From assembly GCF_900111745.1 (NCBI RefSeq), contig NZ_FOIJ01000012.1, positions 124,001 to 188,000 of the forward strand: DNA of 64,000 nucleotides, read 5' to 3'. Shown here piece after piece: positions 1-8,738 of this stretch; positions within the stretch are counted from its first letter, which is position 1, and each line of letters opens with the position of its first letter. The notes beneath the pieces were generated by a model. The model had not been told where the DNA came from and did no database searches. It saw only the letters and a program-made list of their open reading frames with translations. Origin of the DNA: Stigmatella erecta. GTDB taxonomy: Bacteria > Myxococcota > Myxococcia > Myxococcales > Myxococcaceae. The position numbers were made by a program, and so were the translations under genes.

Positions 1-1284
1 ACACGAAACTCCAAGCAGATTGAGAAGCCCTCTAGTTCCACGACCGGGAAGCGCGACATCGTCGTGGAGGCCGCGGATGTGAGCAGTCTGGCGCTGCTCA
101 AAGTGCTCAAGGACAATCCTTTCGAGAGCCCGCTGGAGTCCACCATCGAGGCCGCCGTCGCGCTGGAGGAGGCGAAACTCGCTGAGACCTTCCTCCACAC
201 TCCCCCTCTGCGTAAGCTGATCAACACTTTCGCCGGACGGGCGGAATCTGGCACTCCGCCGGTGGAGAACACCTCCACCATCGCGACCGCGCAGCTTCTT
301 AAGGACGCAGGTGAGTCCGTTCGTAGTGACGTCCACCTCCCCCCCAGTGTGCCAACAGAGCTGGACGAAAGTGGCAAGGCGGGCCTGCAGGTGAAGCATC
401 CTGAAGGGAACTGCTCCAGCCCAACGGTTACCATCAACGCAGCCACCTCTGAAGATATCAAGACTCTCACGGGGGAGCTGACCCGGATGACCGATGCTGT
501 GACCCAGCTGGCGATCGCACGAGCTTCGGGGGGATTCCGATACTGCGCCTTCATCGCGCAGGAGACCGACCGCATCACGGTGAAAAATCAGCTAAAGGGA
601 ATGACACAATCCACGGATGTGGAGTTGGGGCTGAAGTGTAGCGAGGACGGTGTGCTGGGCCTCCAGGTTCCTGCCAAGTATGACTTCTTCGACAAGGGCA
701 GCAGCAAACCTGCGAATAACCAGCACCTGAGTTTGCTGCGGAACTTGGGTTGGGCGCTCTGGAGCAGGGCAGCTTCTGAAGGTCGCACGGATGACCCGCC
801 GAGAGTCCGGTTCTCAGCCTTTACGGATGCTCTACCGTGGACATGGTCAAAAGTACTTGAGGAGGCGAAGTGGTGGGAGCAGAACGGCCTCACGAGCGAG
901 AAGCTTTTCCCCACGAGGTTCAGCCAGCTAAATAATGCGGCTTCTTCATCCAAGACGCGAACGGAGGCGGCGCTGCTGTGCGATGAGATAGATAACGTCG
1001 CGGACTGCAGAGAAAACGCGCCGAAGCTCACCGCTAAGCCCTACACTTGGACGCAGAATAACCCCTCAGACGACAAGCTTTGGCGTCTCGCGCGACTGTC
1101 TAATAAGGTGCTCGCCGAACTCCGTGCCTTTCGGATCGCCTGGGAGGTTGCCAAGGCCTACTGTGAGCAGAGCACCAACCGTGGGTGCATGGAAAGCTTC
1201 CTCGGGAGGGCAACGCTCGCGGCAGCGACGACAAGCCGGGAGTCGGATAGTGGGGGACGCACGTTCACGCTCGTTATCCAGTGA
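1..1284 (+). CDS. Hypothetical protein, 5' end outside window
   Basis: The frame is open from the first base of the window to the TGA at 1282-1284, so the true start probably lies upstream. The first in-window start is a GTG at 64, which would give 406 aa. I do not recognise the protein. It is soluble-looking, without signal peptide or membrane segment, with a helical N-terminal third (Leu/Ala/Glu-rich), a Ser/Thr/Pro-rich linker around residues 85-130 and a Trp-rich C-terminal half. Codon use is less GC-biased than in most of the window, which suggests an accessory gene. A perfect hairpin follows at 1321. Confidence 0.6.
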   Translation, partial: TRNSKQIEKPSSSTTGKRDIVVEAADVSSLALLKVLKDNPFESPLESTIEAAVALEEAKLAETFLHTPPLRKLINTFAGRAESGTPPVENTSTIATAQLLKDAGESVRSDVHLPPSVPTELDESGKAGLQVKHPEGNCSSPTVTINAATSEDIKTLTGELTRMTDAVTQLAIARASGGFRYCAFIAQETDRITVKNQLKGMTQSTDVELGLKCSEDGVLGLQVPAKYDFFDKGSSKPANNQHLSLLRNLGWALWSRAASEGRTDDPPRVRFSAFTDALPWTWSKVLEEAKWWEQNGLTSEKLFPTRFSQLNNAASSSKTRTEAALLCDEIDNVADCRENAPKLTAKPYTWTQNNPSDDKLWRLARLSNKVLAELRAFRIAWEVAKAYCEQSTNRGCMESFLGRATLAAATTSRESDSGGRTFTLVIQ

Positions 1285-1320
1285 GGGGCATCAACACGCT
1301 CGCGCCACCGGTTCCTTGCG

Positions 1321-1343
1321 TGCTACCTGGAATGCAGGTAGCA
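1321..1343 (+). terminator. Hairpin after the first gene
   Basis: A perfect 9-bp stem (TGCTACCTG/CAGGTAGCA) with a 5-nt loop starts 37 nt after the stop codon at 1284. A second, bulged GC-rich hairpin follows at 1381-1405. There is no T-tract, so this is terminator-like, not a classical intrinsic terminator. The rest of 1285-1477 shows nothing else I can name. Confidence 0.4.
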
Positions 1344-1477
1344 GCCGAGCCCGCTTGAGGGAACAGGCCCCCCCGCCGGGAGGGCGGCCTGAATGGCCGC
1401 GCCCTCCTGCCCCACCCTTTTCCGGACCCGAGGAACTGTGCGATGCTGGACAGCCCGAATGGTCCCCTGGAGGGAAG

Positions 1478-2491
1478 ATGCGCAATCCCAGTAACGACGA
1501 GACAGTCGAGACACGCACCTCGCCTCCATCGACCCGGCCGATCACCACCCAGTGGTTCAATCAATCATGGTCGATCCGGCCAGAGCTCCTTCTGTACGGC
1601 TCACAGACCCCGCTCTTTCAGAACCTGTTCCTCTGGACCCCCCTTCAGACCCTCAGGCTGAAGGCCGCGATCACGAAGTCCGCGTCTCGCCCGGCGGATA
1701 CGCAGCTGCACAGCTGGATCTACCAAAACCTGACCCAGTACGCGGGCATCGCCGGCACCAGCCCTGCCTATTCGCTGGTGCTGTCGTTGATTCAGCAGAA
1801 TTACAACCAGATCGCTCAGACCTCCGCGACGGGAAGGGCCATCGCCAGCCACTCGATGTCCATGATGGATACGTTCCGGAATGCGGGTTCGAGCGTGCTC
1901 CCCAGTTTCTCCCTGGCGTTGGCGAAGGCGTCGATGACCCGGATTCCGAGCCCGCTGGCCAGCGGCGCCCCCTTCCTCGACCAGCTCAAACACCACTTCG
2001 CATCGGTCTGTGGGTATACCCTGGCGCATAACGACGCCTACCGGACCCTCCAGATCGACCGCCACTTCACCCCAGCCTGGCTGACGGAATTGGTGCTCCT
2101 TCCCAAGCTCCTGGGCGGCATGCTCCCCTCGACACAGTTCGCGCCCGTGAACGCGATCTATGGCGCGGCCAACGCCACCTACGGCATGTTCACCGGCCAA
2201 ATGGCGCTGTTCTTCAATCCCGCCAAGAAATATGAGCACGACGATTTCGTGAAACGCATGGCCCTGTACGCCAGCATCCCCTACTTTCCCATCCAGGCGA
2301 TGATTCCGCGGCTCGCCGTCTTCTCGGTCAGGGTTGGCCCCTGGCAAGCCCGTCTCATCAGTGCCGCCACCTCGCTCCTGATGGGTGGCGCCTACGAGTT
2401 CCACTGCGGCGTCTCGGCGGGAACGGGCTATTTCAAGAAGCAGGTGCAGAACATCACGTTCATCGAGAAAGACGACAGCAAGGGGGAGTGA
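1478..2491 (+). CDS. Hypothetical protein, 337 aa
   Basis: The start chosen is ATG 1478, which has a good ribosome binding site (GGAGGGA) 4-9 nt upstream. The frame is open further upstream, to 1124, but overlaps the previous gene there and has low-complexity Arg/Gly/Pro composition, so I do not include it. The product is not recognised. It is rich in aromatic residues and in alternating amphipathic helices, with hydrophobic stretches around residues 200-235 and 265-310 that could associate with membranes. No signal peptide is visible. It is transcribed towards the Cys-rich gene at 2496, and only 4 bp separate the two stop codons. Confidence 0.6.
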   Translation: MRNPSNDETVETRTSPPSTRPITTQWFNQSWSIRPELLLYGSQTPLFQNLFLWTPLQTLRLKAAITKSASRPADTQLHSWIYQNLTQYAGIAGTSPAYSLVLSLIQQNYNQIAQTSATGRAIASHSMSMMDTFRNAGSSVLPSFSLALAKASMTRIPSPLASGAPFLDQLKHHFASVCGYTLAHNDAYRTLQIDRHFTPAWLTELVLLPKLLGGMLPSTQFAPVNAIYGAANATYGMFTGQMALFFNPAKKYEHDDFVKRMALYASIPYFPIQAMIPRLAVFSVRVGPWQARLISAATSLLMGGAYEFHCGVSAGTGYFKKQVQNITFIEKDDSKGE

Positions 2492-2495
2492 CGGC

Positions 2496-2978
2496 TCAGC
2501 GCGTGGTGCACTGCCCCCCGCGGCAGCTGCCGCCCGGGCACTCGGAATCCGCGTAGCACTCCCCCCCAGCGGTAGTGCACTTGCCGCCGCGGCAGTTGCC
2601 GCCGCCGCACTCGGAATCCGAGTAGCACGTGCCGCCCGCGGTGGTGCACTTGCCGCCGCGGCAGGCGCCGCCAGGGCATTCTGCGTTTGAGTAGCACGTG
2701 CCGCCCGCGGTGGTGCACTTGCCACCGCGGCAGGAGCCCCCCCCACACTCCGAATCCGAGTAGCACGTGCCGCCCGCGGTGGTGCACTTGCCACCGCGGC
2801 AGCTGCCGCCCGGGCACTCGGAATTCGCGTAGCACTCCCCCCCAGCGGTGGTGCACTTGCCACCGCGGCAGACGCCCCCCCCACACTCCGAATTCGAGTA
2901 GCACCCGGCGCGGGCGACGGGAGCGGACAACAGCGCACTGAGTGCGAGCGGCACGAGAAGCAGGCGGGACAGGGGCAT
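2496..2978 (-). CDS. Secreted protein of six Cys-rich 23-aa repeats
   Basis: The start is set at ATG 2978, because residues 1-24 from there form a classic signal peptide (MPLSRLLLVPLALSALLSAP, then an ARA cleavage site). The mature part is almost only six tandem 23-residue units of pattern CYxxxEC-x-GGxCRGG(K/Q)CTTAGG, with four Cys per unit. Units alternate between EC-GGG and EC-PGG, so the larger period is 46 residues. The spacing suggests a string of small disulfide knots, resembling EGF/dickkopf-like Cys-rich modules found in secreted proteins of myxobacteria. The role is unknown; a surface or extracellular binding protein is an inference. Confidence 0.75.
   Translation of the reverse strand: MPLSRLLLVPLALSALLSAPVARAGCYSNSECGGGVCRGGKCTTAGGECYANSECPGGSCRGGKCTTAGGTCYSDSECGGGSCRGGKCTTAGGTCYSNAECPGGACRGGKCTTAGGTCYSDSECGGGNCRGGKCTTAGGECYADSECPGGSCRGGQCTTR
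2499..2907 (-). repeat. Tandem 69-bp coding repeat, six copies
   Basis: The repeats lie inside the Cys-rich gene and encode its 23-aa units. Copies differ mainly at one variable codon group (Gly/Pro after the third Cys of the core) and at silent sites. The copy at about 2503-2571 is nearly identical to the one 276 bp (four units) further on, which points to recent duplication or recombination within the array. Confidence 0.8.
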
Positions 2979-3621
2979 CTCTGAAGAAGACCACAGCCTC
3001 GCGCGATTTGCTGCCATCCCGCGTGTACTCCCGCGTCACGGCCGTCACGCCTCGCGGCGGGCGATGGGGAGTGCCCTATGTCCGCCGGCACGGCGCAGAT
3101 GCGGCCGGTGCCGATCCGCCGGTCAACAGGCCGATCAGCCCGTACGGAGCCTGGGCGTCGTCGAAGCGGCGGCGGTCTCGCCCCGAATGTGACGCGGCCA
3201 CCAGCTGAAGGCTCACGAGGCGCAAGCCACCGCCGTGAGAGCCATGAGGAGCTTGATTCGCCAAGCACATTGAGGGCAATGCCTGTCTTGCCGTCCTGTC
3301 TGTGCGCAATCGTGAAGCGCTTCCGTGCACCATTCTCCGTCCTGTGGCCATGGAAAGATTCACAGGATGGATGTCGATTGCCTGCTTGCGGGGTGCCTGG
3401 GTGCTATTCCTGCCATGGGGCCGATTTAACGAAATCGCACATTTGAACTCGGAATTCCCTTCGTACCCTGTATTCAAGAGTGGATTTTTTGCAAGTCTTT
3501 CGTGTCCGCTCTTTTCACGGAAGGAGTCATACGGTAAGTGAAGCCAAATCCCTGGCAATGAGAAGTCATTTGGCGTCGAGAGAGGGATTGTCTCAAACCA
3601 GTTCTCCAAGGAATGCACGGT
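2979..3621. other. Intergenic region, no gene seen
   Basis: This 643-bp stretch lies between the divergent Cys-rich gene and the gene starting at 3622. Several short open frames cross it on both strands, but none has codon bias, a recognisable product or a good ribosome binding site. From about 3280 to 3600 the base composition is clearly richer in A/T than the surroundings. This fits an upstream regulatory region for the 3622 operon. I could not identify a specific promoter or operator. Confidence 0.45.
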
Positions 3622-5340
3622 ATGGAAAAGCTCCTTTCCGATCCACGTTTCTTCACGCCAGCGAATCAGATCGACTTTCCCGAGAATCCCGCTGCGCAGC
3701 AGGCGATGAATGAGGCCTGGACGTTCAACCTGACGGGCTTCACCAACCAGGGAATCACTGGCAATCCGTGGAACCTGACCAATTCCGCGAACAACACCTG
3801 GTACTTCAATCCTCTGACCACCAATACGTCGGAGGGAAAATATGCGCCCATCCAGTGGAACGCCTTCCCCGGGCGCTTGGCGTATTACTACGGCGGTGAG
3901 GGCGGCACGAACAGCGCCGGCATCGTGCTTCCGGAAGCCGATCTGCTGTCCCTGGCGGACACGGGCAAGACCACCACCGGGAGGCCCTTCTCGGATCTGC
4001 CACAAATCACCAACCCTTGTACCCAGGACGTGAGCCCCTACGGCCCCTTCGGTCCCCGGGGCTGGCAGGACGAGTACTGCGAGTGGAGCGTCGAGCGCGA
4101 CAGCCAAGGCAACATCGTTCGCATCGACTTCACGTGCGAGAACCCGGAGTACTGGAGCACCCTCTGGGGGGTGGACCCGGACAAGGTGCTGGCCCTCTAC
4201 CGGAGCACCCTGGGCAAGCCCCAGATCGTGATGGAGGACCTGGTCCTGATGGACCCCGTTGCTGGAAAGCCCGTGGTGGATGCCTCGACGGGGAAGCCCG
4301 CCTACAACCCGCTCAACAAGTGGAACAGCGGCCCGGTGTCCACGGCCACCCAAGGTGGCGCGATGCACCTGACGAGCACGCCCAACACACTCCAGACGGA
4401 GACAGGCTTGGCCTCGTCGGCGACGGTGCCTCGCGCGGGGGGCAACGCCAATGCGCAGGCGCTGCTGTGCTGTGCCCAGTACGGTCAGCCCGCGCGCAAC
4501 AGCGATCCGCACATCGGCCAGAGCGTCAACCAGCTTGTGGCGCCGCCCAACCCCAGCAGCACTGCCCACAAGGTCACCCTCGCCAATCCTCCCGGCCTCT
4601 ACATCCAGACGCCGGACTTCGAGGGCTACAACTACCAGACGAAAGACAAGACGCCCGCCTCGGAGTTCTGGACCATCGTGCGCGGCAAGGCCGCGCTGAA
4701 TGACGCCAGCGGCAGGCCCATGCCCGGCAACTACATCCTGCACGCCACCTTTCAGGTTCCCAAGGAGAAGAATTACACCGTCTCGGACATCACCATCAAC
4801 GGCGCGCCGATTCGTTGGGCCGGTCAGGTGGCGCAGACGTTCTTCATGCAGATCACCGGCATGGGACTGGCGCAGCCGGGGTCCGCGCCGCAGCAGAGTT
4901 GCGTCACGGATGCCCGGGTGGAGCAGCCGCAGCCGCTTCAGCTCTTCCACGCCGGCGTGTTCAAGGCGATGTTCGGGACTCCGGTTCCCAACCTGATGGG
5001 CGTCCCCATGAACCTGGGCAGCAACAGCACGCTGATTGCGCCGAAGGTCCAGCAAGGACAGAGCAAGGTCCGCATGGTGCTGACGGCCTCGCAGACCGGC
5101 ACGGGCCAGCCCACCGTGGCTTTCGATGGGACGGGGGTCACGGTCCAATTCACCGGAGCCGAGGTGGTGACTTATGCCGTGCCGGGCAACACGTACCCGG
5201 GGCCGGTCCTCGCCCTGAGCATCGAGGTCTCCGTGGCCGCCGATGCTCCGCTGGGGGCTCGAGGTGTCACCATCTCCTTCCCGGGCCAGAGCTCGCCCCT
5301 GACGGCATTCCCCTCCGCGCTGCATGTGGTCGCAGCGTAG
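3622..5340 (+). CDS. Hypothetical protein, partner of CxxCH lipoprotein
   Basis: The start is ATG 3622, which has AAGGA 9 nt upstream. An ATG at 3613 sits almost on top of that site and is less likely. The product is 572 aa with no signal peptide, and I do not recognise its family. The middle has many aromatic and Cys residues, including a CxxE-WS segment and a CC pair around residue 289. The last 130 residues look like a beta-rich immunoglobulin-type domain. It shares the seven-residue motif QSVNQLV (residues 300-306) with the next gene (its residues 404-410). The two genes are 16 bp apart and surely co-transcribed. Confidence 0.7.
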   Translation: MEKLLSDPRFFTPANQIDFPENPAAQQAMNEAWTFNLTGFTNQGITGNPWNLTNSANNTWYFNPLTTNTSEGKYAPIQWNAFPGRLAYYYGGEGGTNSAGIVLPEADLLSLADTGKTTTGRPFSDLPQITNPCTQDVSPYGPFGPRGWQDEYCEWSVERDSQGNIVRIDFTCENPEYWSTLWGVDPDKVLALYRSTLGKPQIVMEDLVLMDPVAGKPVVDASTGKPAYNPLNKWNSGPVSTATQGGAMHLTSTPNTLQTETGLASSATVPRAGGNANAQALLCCAQYGQPARNSDPHIGQSVNQLVAPPNPSSTAHKVTLANPPGLYIQTPDFEGYNYQTKDKTPASEFWTIVRGKAALNDASGRPMPGNYILHATFQVPKEKNYTVSDITINGAPIRWAGQVAQTFFMQITGMGLAQPGSAPQQSCVTDARVEQPQPLQLFHAGVFKAMFGTPVPNLMGVPMNLGSNSTLIAPKVQQGQSKVRMVLTASQTGTGQPTVAFDGTGVTVQFTGAEVVTYAVPGNTYPGPVLALSIEVSVAADAPLGARGVTISFPGQSSPLTAFPSALHVVAA

Positions 5341-5356
5341 CCCTGGGAACGCCCGC

Positions 5357-6994
5357 ATGATTTCATTCCAGAACCTTCGTTTCGTGGCGTTGGCGGTGCT
5401 TTGCGCGTTGGGTCCAGGTTGCGCCAGGGATGCGGCCTCGAGAGAAGCGCCCTCCGGCGGTATGGCTCCGGCGATGGAGGCGATTCAACCCCAGGCCAAG
5501 GCGGCACGGCCGGCTGCCGCGCGGGCTCCCCCGCAGTTCGACTGCGGCAACTGGCAGACCATCCGCTTCGGTCCGGACATCCCACCGGACTTCAGTCAGG
5601 TCTCGGTCCAGATCGATGCGGATTGCTTCGCGTGGCAGCAATTCATCGCGCTGAACTGGCCCGCCGCCGGAATGGACGGTGGGACGGCGGAGGGCTTTGG
5701 TACTCCCGGGGACCTGGCCGCGGTCCAGTGGCAGACGTACATGAGCACGGGGCAACTCTTTCCGCCAGATGCCGGGCCTCCTCCGCCCTGGGGGACTCAG
5801 CCGGAGGTGACGGACGCCTGCCTTGCGGAGGCGGGCCTGACGCAGGCGCAGGCCAAAGGGCGGTTGCCGCTCATGGTGGCGTCGAAGTTCGCGGAGCAGT
5901 TCGACCCGGGCAAGAGCAGCGCCCAGGCCTATCCCCGGGGCGCCCCGGCGTGGCTGGGGGCGCAGAACGGCACGAACGTCTGGTACGACGTGAAGGTCAA
6001 CCTGCCCGAGTACCAGTACATCGTGGACGCCGGCCTCTACAACGCCGCCAACCAGGTGGCCATGGCGGATGCGGGCGTGCCGCTGGTGTTGCCCCAGGGC
6101 GCCTTCCAACCCTCACCCGGCACGGTGGGGGCCATCGAACTGAAGGCGGCTTGGATGGAGGTCACCAGTCCGGCCGACGCCCGCTGGAATACCTACAAGC
6201 TGGCGGCCGCGGTGGTCGTGGATCCCTCGACCCAGAAGTGCCGTCAGGCCACGGTGGCCCTGGTCGGGCTGCACATCATCCATGCGACCCAGAGCCAGCC
6301 AACCCTCATCTGGTCGACCTTCGAGCATGTGGCGAATGCGCCGCTCGACGGAGCGGATGCGGGAACAACGGCGTGGAACTTCTACAATCCCCAATGTCAG
6401 CCGAGGACGTTGCAGTTGCCGCCGACGTGCGCGGCGGACGGCAAGGCCACTCAGGTGACGGTGGGGTGCACGCCAAACACGGCACCGCCGTATTACATTG
6501 GCGAAGGTTGTCCGGCGCCGGTGCCTGTCCAGGTGACCCGGATGAACCCCATCGACCAGAATGCACAGTCGGTGAATCAGCTGGTGCATCAGAACATCGG
6601 CACGAGCTATCCGGGATCCGTTTGGCAGAACTACATCCTGGTGAACGTGCTCTGGTCCTCCAAGGCGAGCCCGAGTCCGACGAAGCCCGTGCAGGTCCCG
6701 CTGCCCTTCGCCGCGCCGATGCCCTCTTCCACGATTCCCATCGCGAACACGACGATGGAGACCTACATCCAGCAGACGGCGGACTTCGGCCAAGGGCAGC
6801 AGGCCAGCAACTGCATCGTCTGTCACAAGAACGCGGCCATCGCGGGCAATTCGCGCATTGCCTCGGATTTCAGCTTCGTCTTCACCTTGGCGAGCGGCTT
6901 GCCTCCCTCTCCGGTGCTGAAGGCGGGGAAGCTGACGGTAAAGCAGAAGGCGGCCGTGGCCCACCCGCCGACGATGCGGCGCATTCTGCGCTGA
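5357..6994 (+). CDS. Putative lipoprotein with c-type heme motif
   Basis: The start ATG 5357 gives a basic n-region, a hydrophobic core and a possible lipobox ending at Cys22 (LGPGC, imperfect). The 545-aa product carries one c-type heme motif, CIVCH, at residues 486-490, so it is likely an exported monoheme cytochrome-like protein. The segment FAWQQFIALNWPA near residue 95 resembles a signature I associate with uncharacterised proteins that also carry a C-terminal CxxCH. Distal heme ligand and redox partner are unknown. It forms an operon with the 3622 gene and shares its QSVNQLV motif. An electron-transfer or oxidase role is inference only. Confidence 0.75.
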   Translation: MISFQNLRFVALAVLCALGPGCARDAASREAPSGGMAPAMEAIQPQAKAARPAAARAPPQFDCGNWQTIRFGPDIPPDFSQVSVQIDADCFAWQQFIALNWPAAGMDGGTAEGFGTPGDLAAVQWQTYMSTGQLFPPDAGPPPPWGTQPEVTDACLAEAGLTQAQAKGRLPLMVASKFAEQFDPGKSSAQAYPRGAPAWLGAQNGTNVWYDVKVNLPEYQYIVDAGLYNAANQVAMADAGVPLVLPQGAFQPSPGTVGAIELKAAWMEVTSPADARWNTYKLAAAVVVDPSTQKCRQATVALVGLHIIHATQSQPTLIWSTFEHVANAPLDGADAGTTAWNFYNPQCQPRTLQLPPTCAADGKATQVTVGCTPNTAPPYYIGEGCPAPVPVQVTRMNPIDQNAQSVNQLVHQNIGTSYPGSVWQNYILVNVLWSSKASPSPTKPVQVPLPFAAPMPSSTIPIANTTMETYIQQTADFGQGQQASNCIVCHKNAAIAGNSRIASDFSFVFTLASGLPPSPVLKAGKLTVKQKAAVAHPPTMRRILR

Positions 6995-7004
6995 GGTGCT
7001 GAGC

Positions 7005-7039
7005 GAGGCGCCGGAAGGAAGCGCGTCTTCCGGCGTCTC
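7005..7039 (+). terminator. Strong hairpin after the CxxCH operon
   Basis: A 13-bp stem (7005-7017 with 7027-7039, one G-U pair) with a 9-nt loop starts 11 nt after the stop codon of the 5357 gene. There is no T-run after it. It lies between two convergent units (the next gene ends at 7189 on the other strand) and may terminate both. Confidence 0.5.
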
Positions 7040-7188
7040 CGCCATTCGCGGGGGACCTGAGCGTGATGGATGCGCCTGGAACTATTTCCACGGGGCTGCG
7101 GAGCCCTCTTCCTTCGCGTTCCAAGTGCTCCAGACGCGGCGGCCCGGTGCGAAGGGCCGCTGCATCGGCATCCGCTCTCGCGTTCCTG

Positions 7189-8625
7189 CTACGGCGCAGG
7201 CATCCAGGCCAGACCGTAGTTCCTGCTGCTGCCCGCGCTCACGCCCTGGATATCGCTGCCGTCGGCCAGCTTGGCGCTCCGGAGCACTCCACCCAGCCAA
7301 TCCGTCCAATACAGCCGCCCGGCCGTGACGTCGATGGCAACCCCGTACACGGAGGTCTGGTTGGCCACCAGGGTGGTGGCGTTGGAGCCGTCCAGGTTGA
7401 CGGCATAGACACTGTTGCTGCGGGTCGCGTAGTACACCTTCCCGCCGCTCGAGTCGACCGCCAGCCCCACGCCCAGGCCGCCCAGGCTTGAAGCGAGGGT
7501 CTCCAGGTTGGTACCATCGAGATTGAATCGTACGAGCCTGGTGTTGTTATAGGTAATGACATACACCTTGCCACTCGGGAGATCGAGCGCGATGGCAGAC
7601 GGGCTATCGATGCTGCCGACGACCTGCGTGGGATTGCTGCCGTCCAGCTCGGCGCGCATGATCTGCTTTCCGGTGAAATCGGACCAGTACAGCTTGCGGT
7701 TCGCCGTATCGACTGCCAGCCCGCTGGGGAAGCCTGCGTTCACCACGACATCAACCGGGTTCGCCCCATCACCGTCCGCGCGAACGATGGCGCTGTCACG
7801 GTTGTAGAAGACGGTACGGGTTACCGGATCGGTGGCGACGCAAGCGGCCCCGCTGATGCCGGTCTCGAGCTCCATGGCATTCGTGCCGTTCACGTCAACC
7901 CTCCACAGCGAGCCGGCTTGTGTCACCCAGTAGAGGCTCGCAAGGCCGGTGACATCGACCGTGAAGGTGGTGGAGGTGGTGGCAGCGCCGTCACTCACCG
8001 AGAGGGTGATGGTGGTGGAGCCGCTGGCATTGGCAGCGGGAACCACCTTGAGGGTGCGGCTGGTGCCGGAACCGCCGAAGACGAGGTTCGCGGGGGCATT
8101 GGGCACCAGGCCGGTGTTGGAGGAGGTGGCGGTGACCGTGAGGCCGTCGGCGGGGGTGTCCACATCCCCCACGGTGAAGGCCAGGTCGCCAGTCGAGCTG
8201 CCAGCGGTGATGCTCTGGTGGGCCACCGCGGAGAGGGTGGGCGTGTCGTTGACTGGCGTGATGGTGATGGTCACCGTGGCCTGGGCGCTTTGGCCCTTGC
8301 GGTTGGTGGCGAGGAAGGTGACGGCATCTTCGCCATTGTAGTCGGCGCCAGGGGTGTAGGTGACGACGCCACTGGCGCTGATCTCACTCAGCGTGCCGTG
8401 GTCCGGCGCGTCGACGATACTGAAGGTGAGTGCTCCGTTGCCGCTGGCCAGCAGGGGCACATCGAGGGGCGTGTCTTCCGCCGTCTCGAGGGTGCCGTTG
8501 TGGGCCACCGGCAGTCCGTTGCTGCCGCCACAAGCGGCGAGGGTGCTGGCAGCCAGTCCAAGCACCAGTCCGGCGCGCAATGCGGTGGCTGACGCTGCGA
8601 GCCACATCGAAAGCAAATCTGACAT
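7189..8625 (-). CDS. Lipoprotein, cadherin-like repeats and YWTD propeller
   Basis: ATG 8625 has GGAG 6-9 nt upstream and gives a lipoprotein signal with lipobox LAAC-GG (Cys32). Residues about 40-215 form two Ig/cadherin-like modules, the first with the tandem-95 type pattern (AEDTPLDVPLLA, then YTPGADYNGEDAVTFLATN). Residues about 225-475 are five to six LDL-receptor-type propeller strands (YWVT, FYNRD, YWSDFTGK, YYATRSN, YWTDW), each with the D-G-(S/T)-N turn. It is probably an outer-surface binding or adhesion lipoprotein of 478 aa. It lies downstream of the two-component pair in the same direction, but 113 bp separate them, so co-transcription is uncertain. Confidence 0.85.
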   Translation of the reverse strand: MSDLLSMWLAASATALRAGLVLGLAASTLAACGGSNGLPVAHNGTLETAEDTPLDVPLLASGNGALTFSIVDAPDHGTLSEISASGVVTYTPGADYNGEDAVTFLATNRKGQSAQATVTITITPVNDTPTLSAVAHQSITAGSSTGDLAFTVGDVDTPADGLTVTATSSNTGLVPNAPANLVFGGSGTSRTLKVVPAANASGSTTITLSVSDGAATTSTTFTVDVTGLASLYWVTQAGSLWRVDVNGTNAMELETGISGAACVATDPVTRTVFYNRDSAIVRADGDGANPVDVVVNAGFPSGLAVDTANRKLYWSDFTGKQIMRAELDGSNPTQVVGSIDSPSAIALDLPSGKVYVITYNNTRLVRFNLDGTNLETLASSLGGLGVGLAVDSSGGKVYYATRSNSVYAVNLDGSNATTLVANQTSVYGVAIDVTAGRLYWTDWLGGVLRSAKLADGSDIQGVSAGSSRNYGLAWMPAP

Positions 8626-8738
8626 GAACTCTCCGTGACGCATCACTGGGCTCCGCTGGGGACAGCCAGCGTGCGGCCCGCTCTCTACGTGGAGTGTCGG
8701 GCAGTGGATATGGGACCTTGTGCTTACACAGCGCGGGC

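Noticed and set aside
1124-1477. N-terminal extension of the 1478 gene
   Set aside because: It overlaps the end of the first gene, is Arg/Gly/Pro low-complexity, and a well-placed ribosome binding site supports ATG 1478.
2499-2907. Regular 69-bp repeats considered as a CRISPR-like or non-coding array
   Set aside because: The repeats are contiguous, stay in one reading frame and encode a signal-peptide-bearing Cys-rich protein; there are no spacers.
3302-3541. 79-codon plus-strand frame in the large intergenic region
   Set aside because: No ribosome binding site, no coding bias and no recognisable feature beyond one hydrophobic patch.
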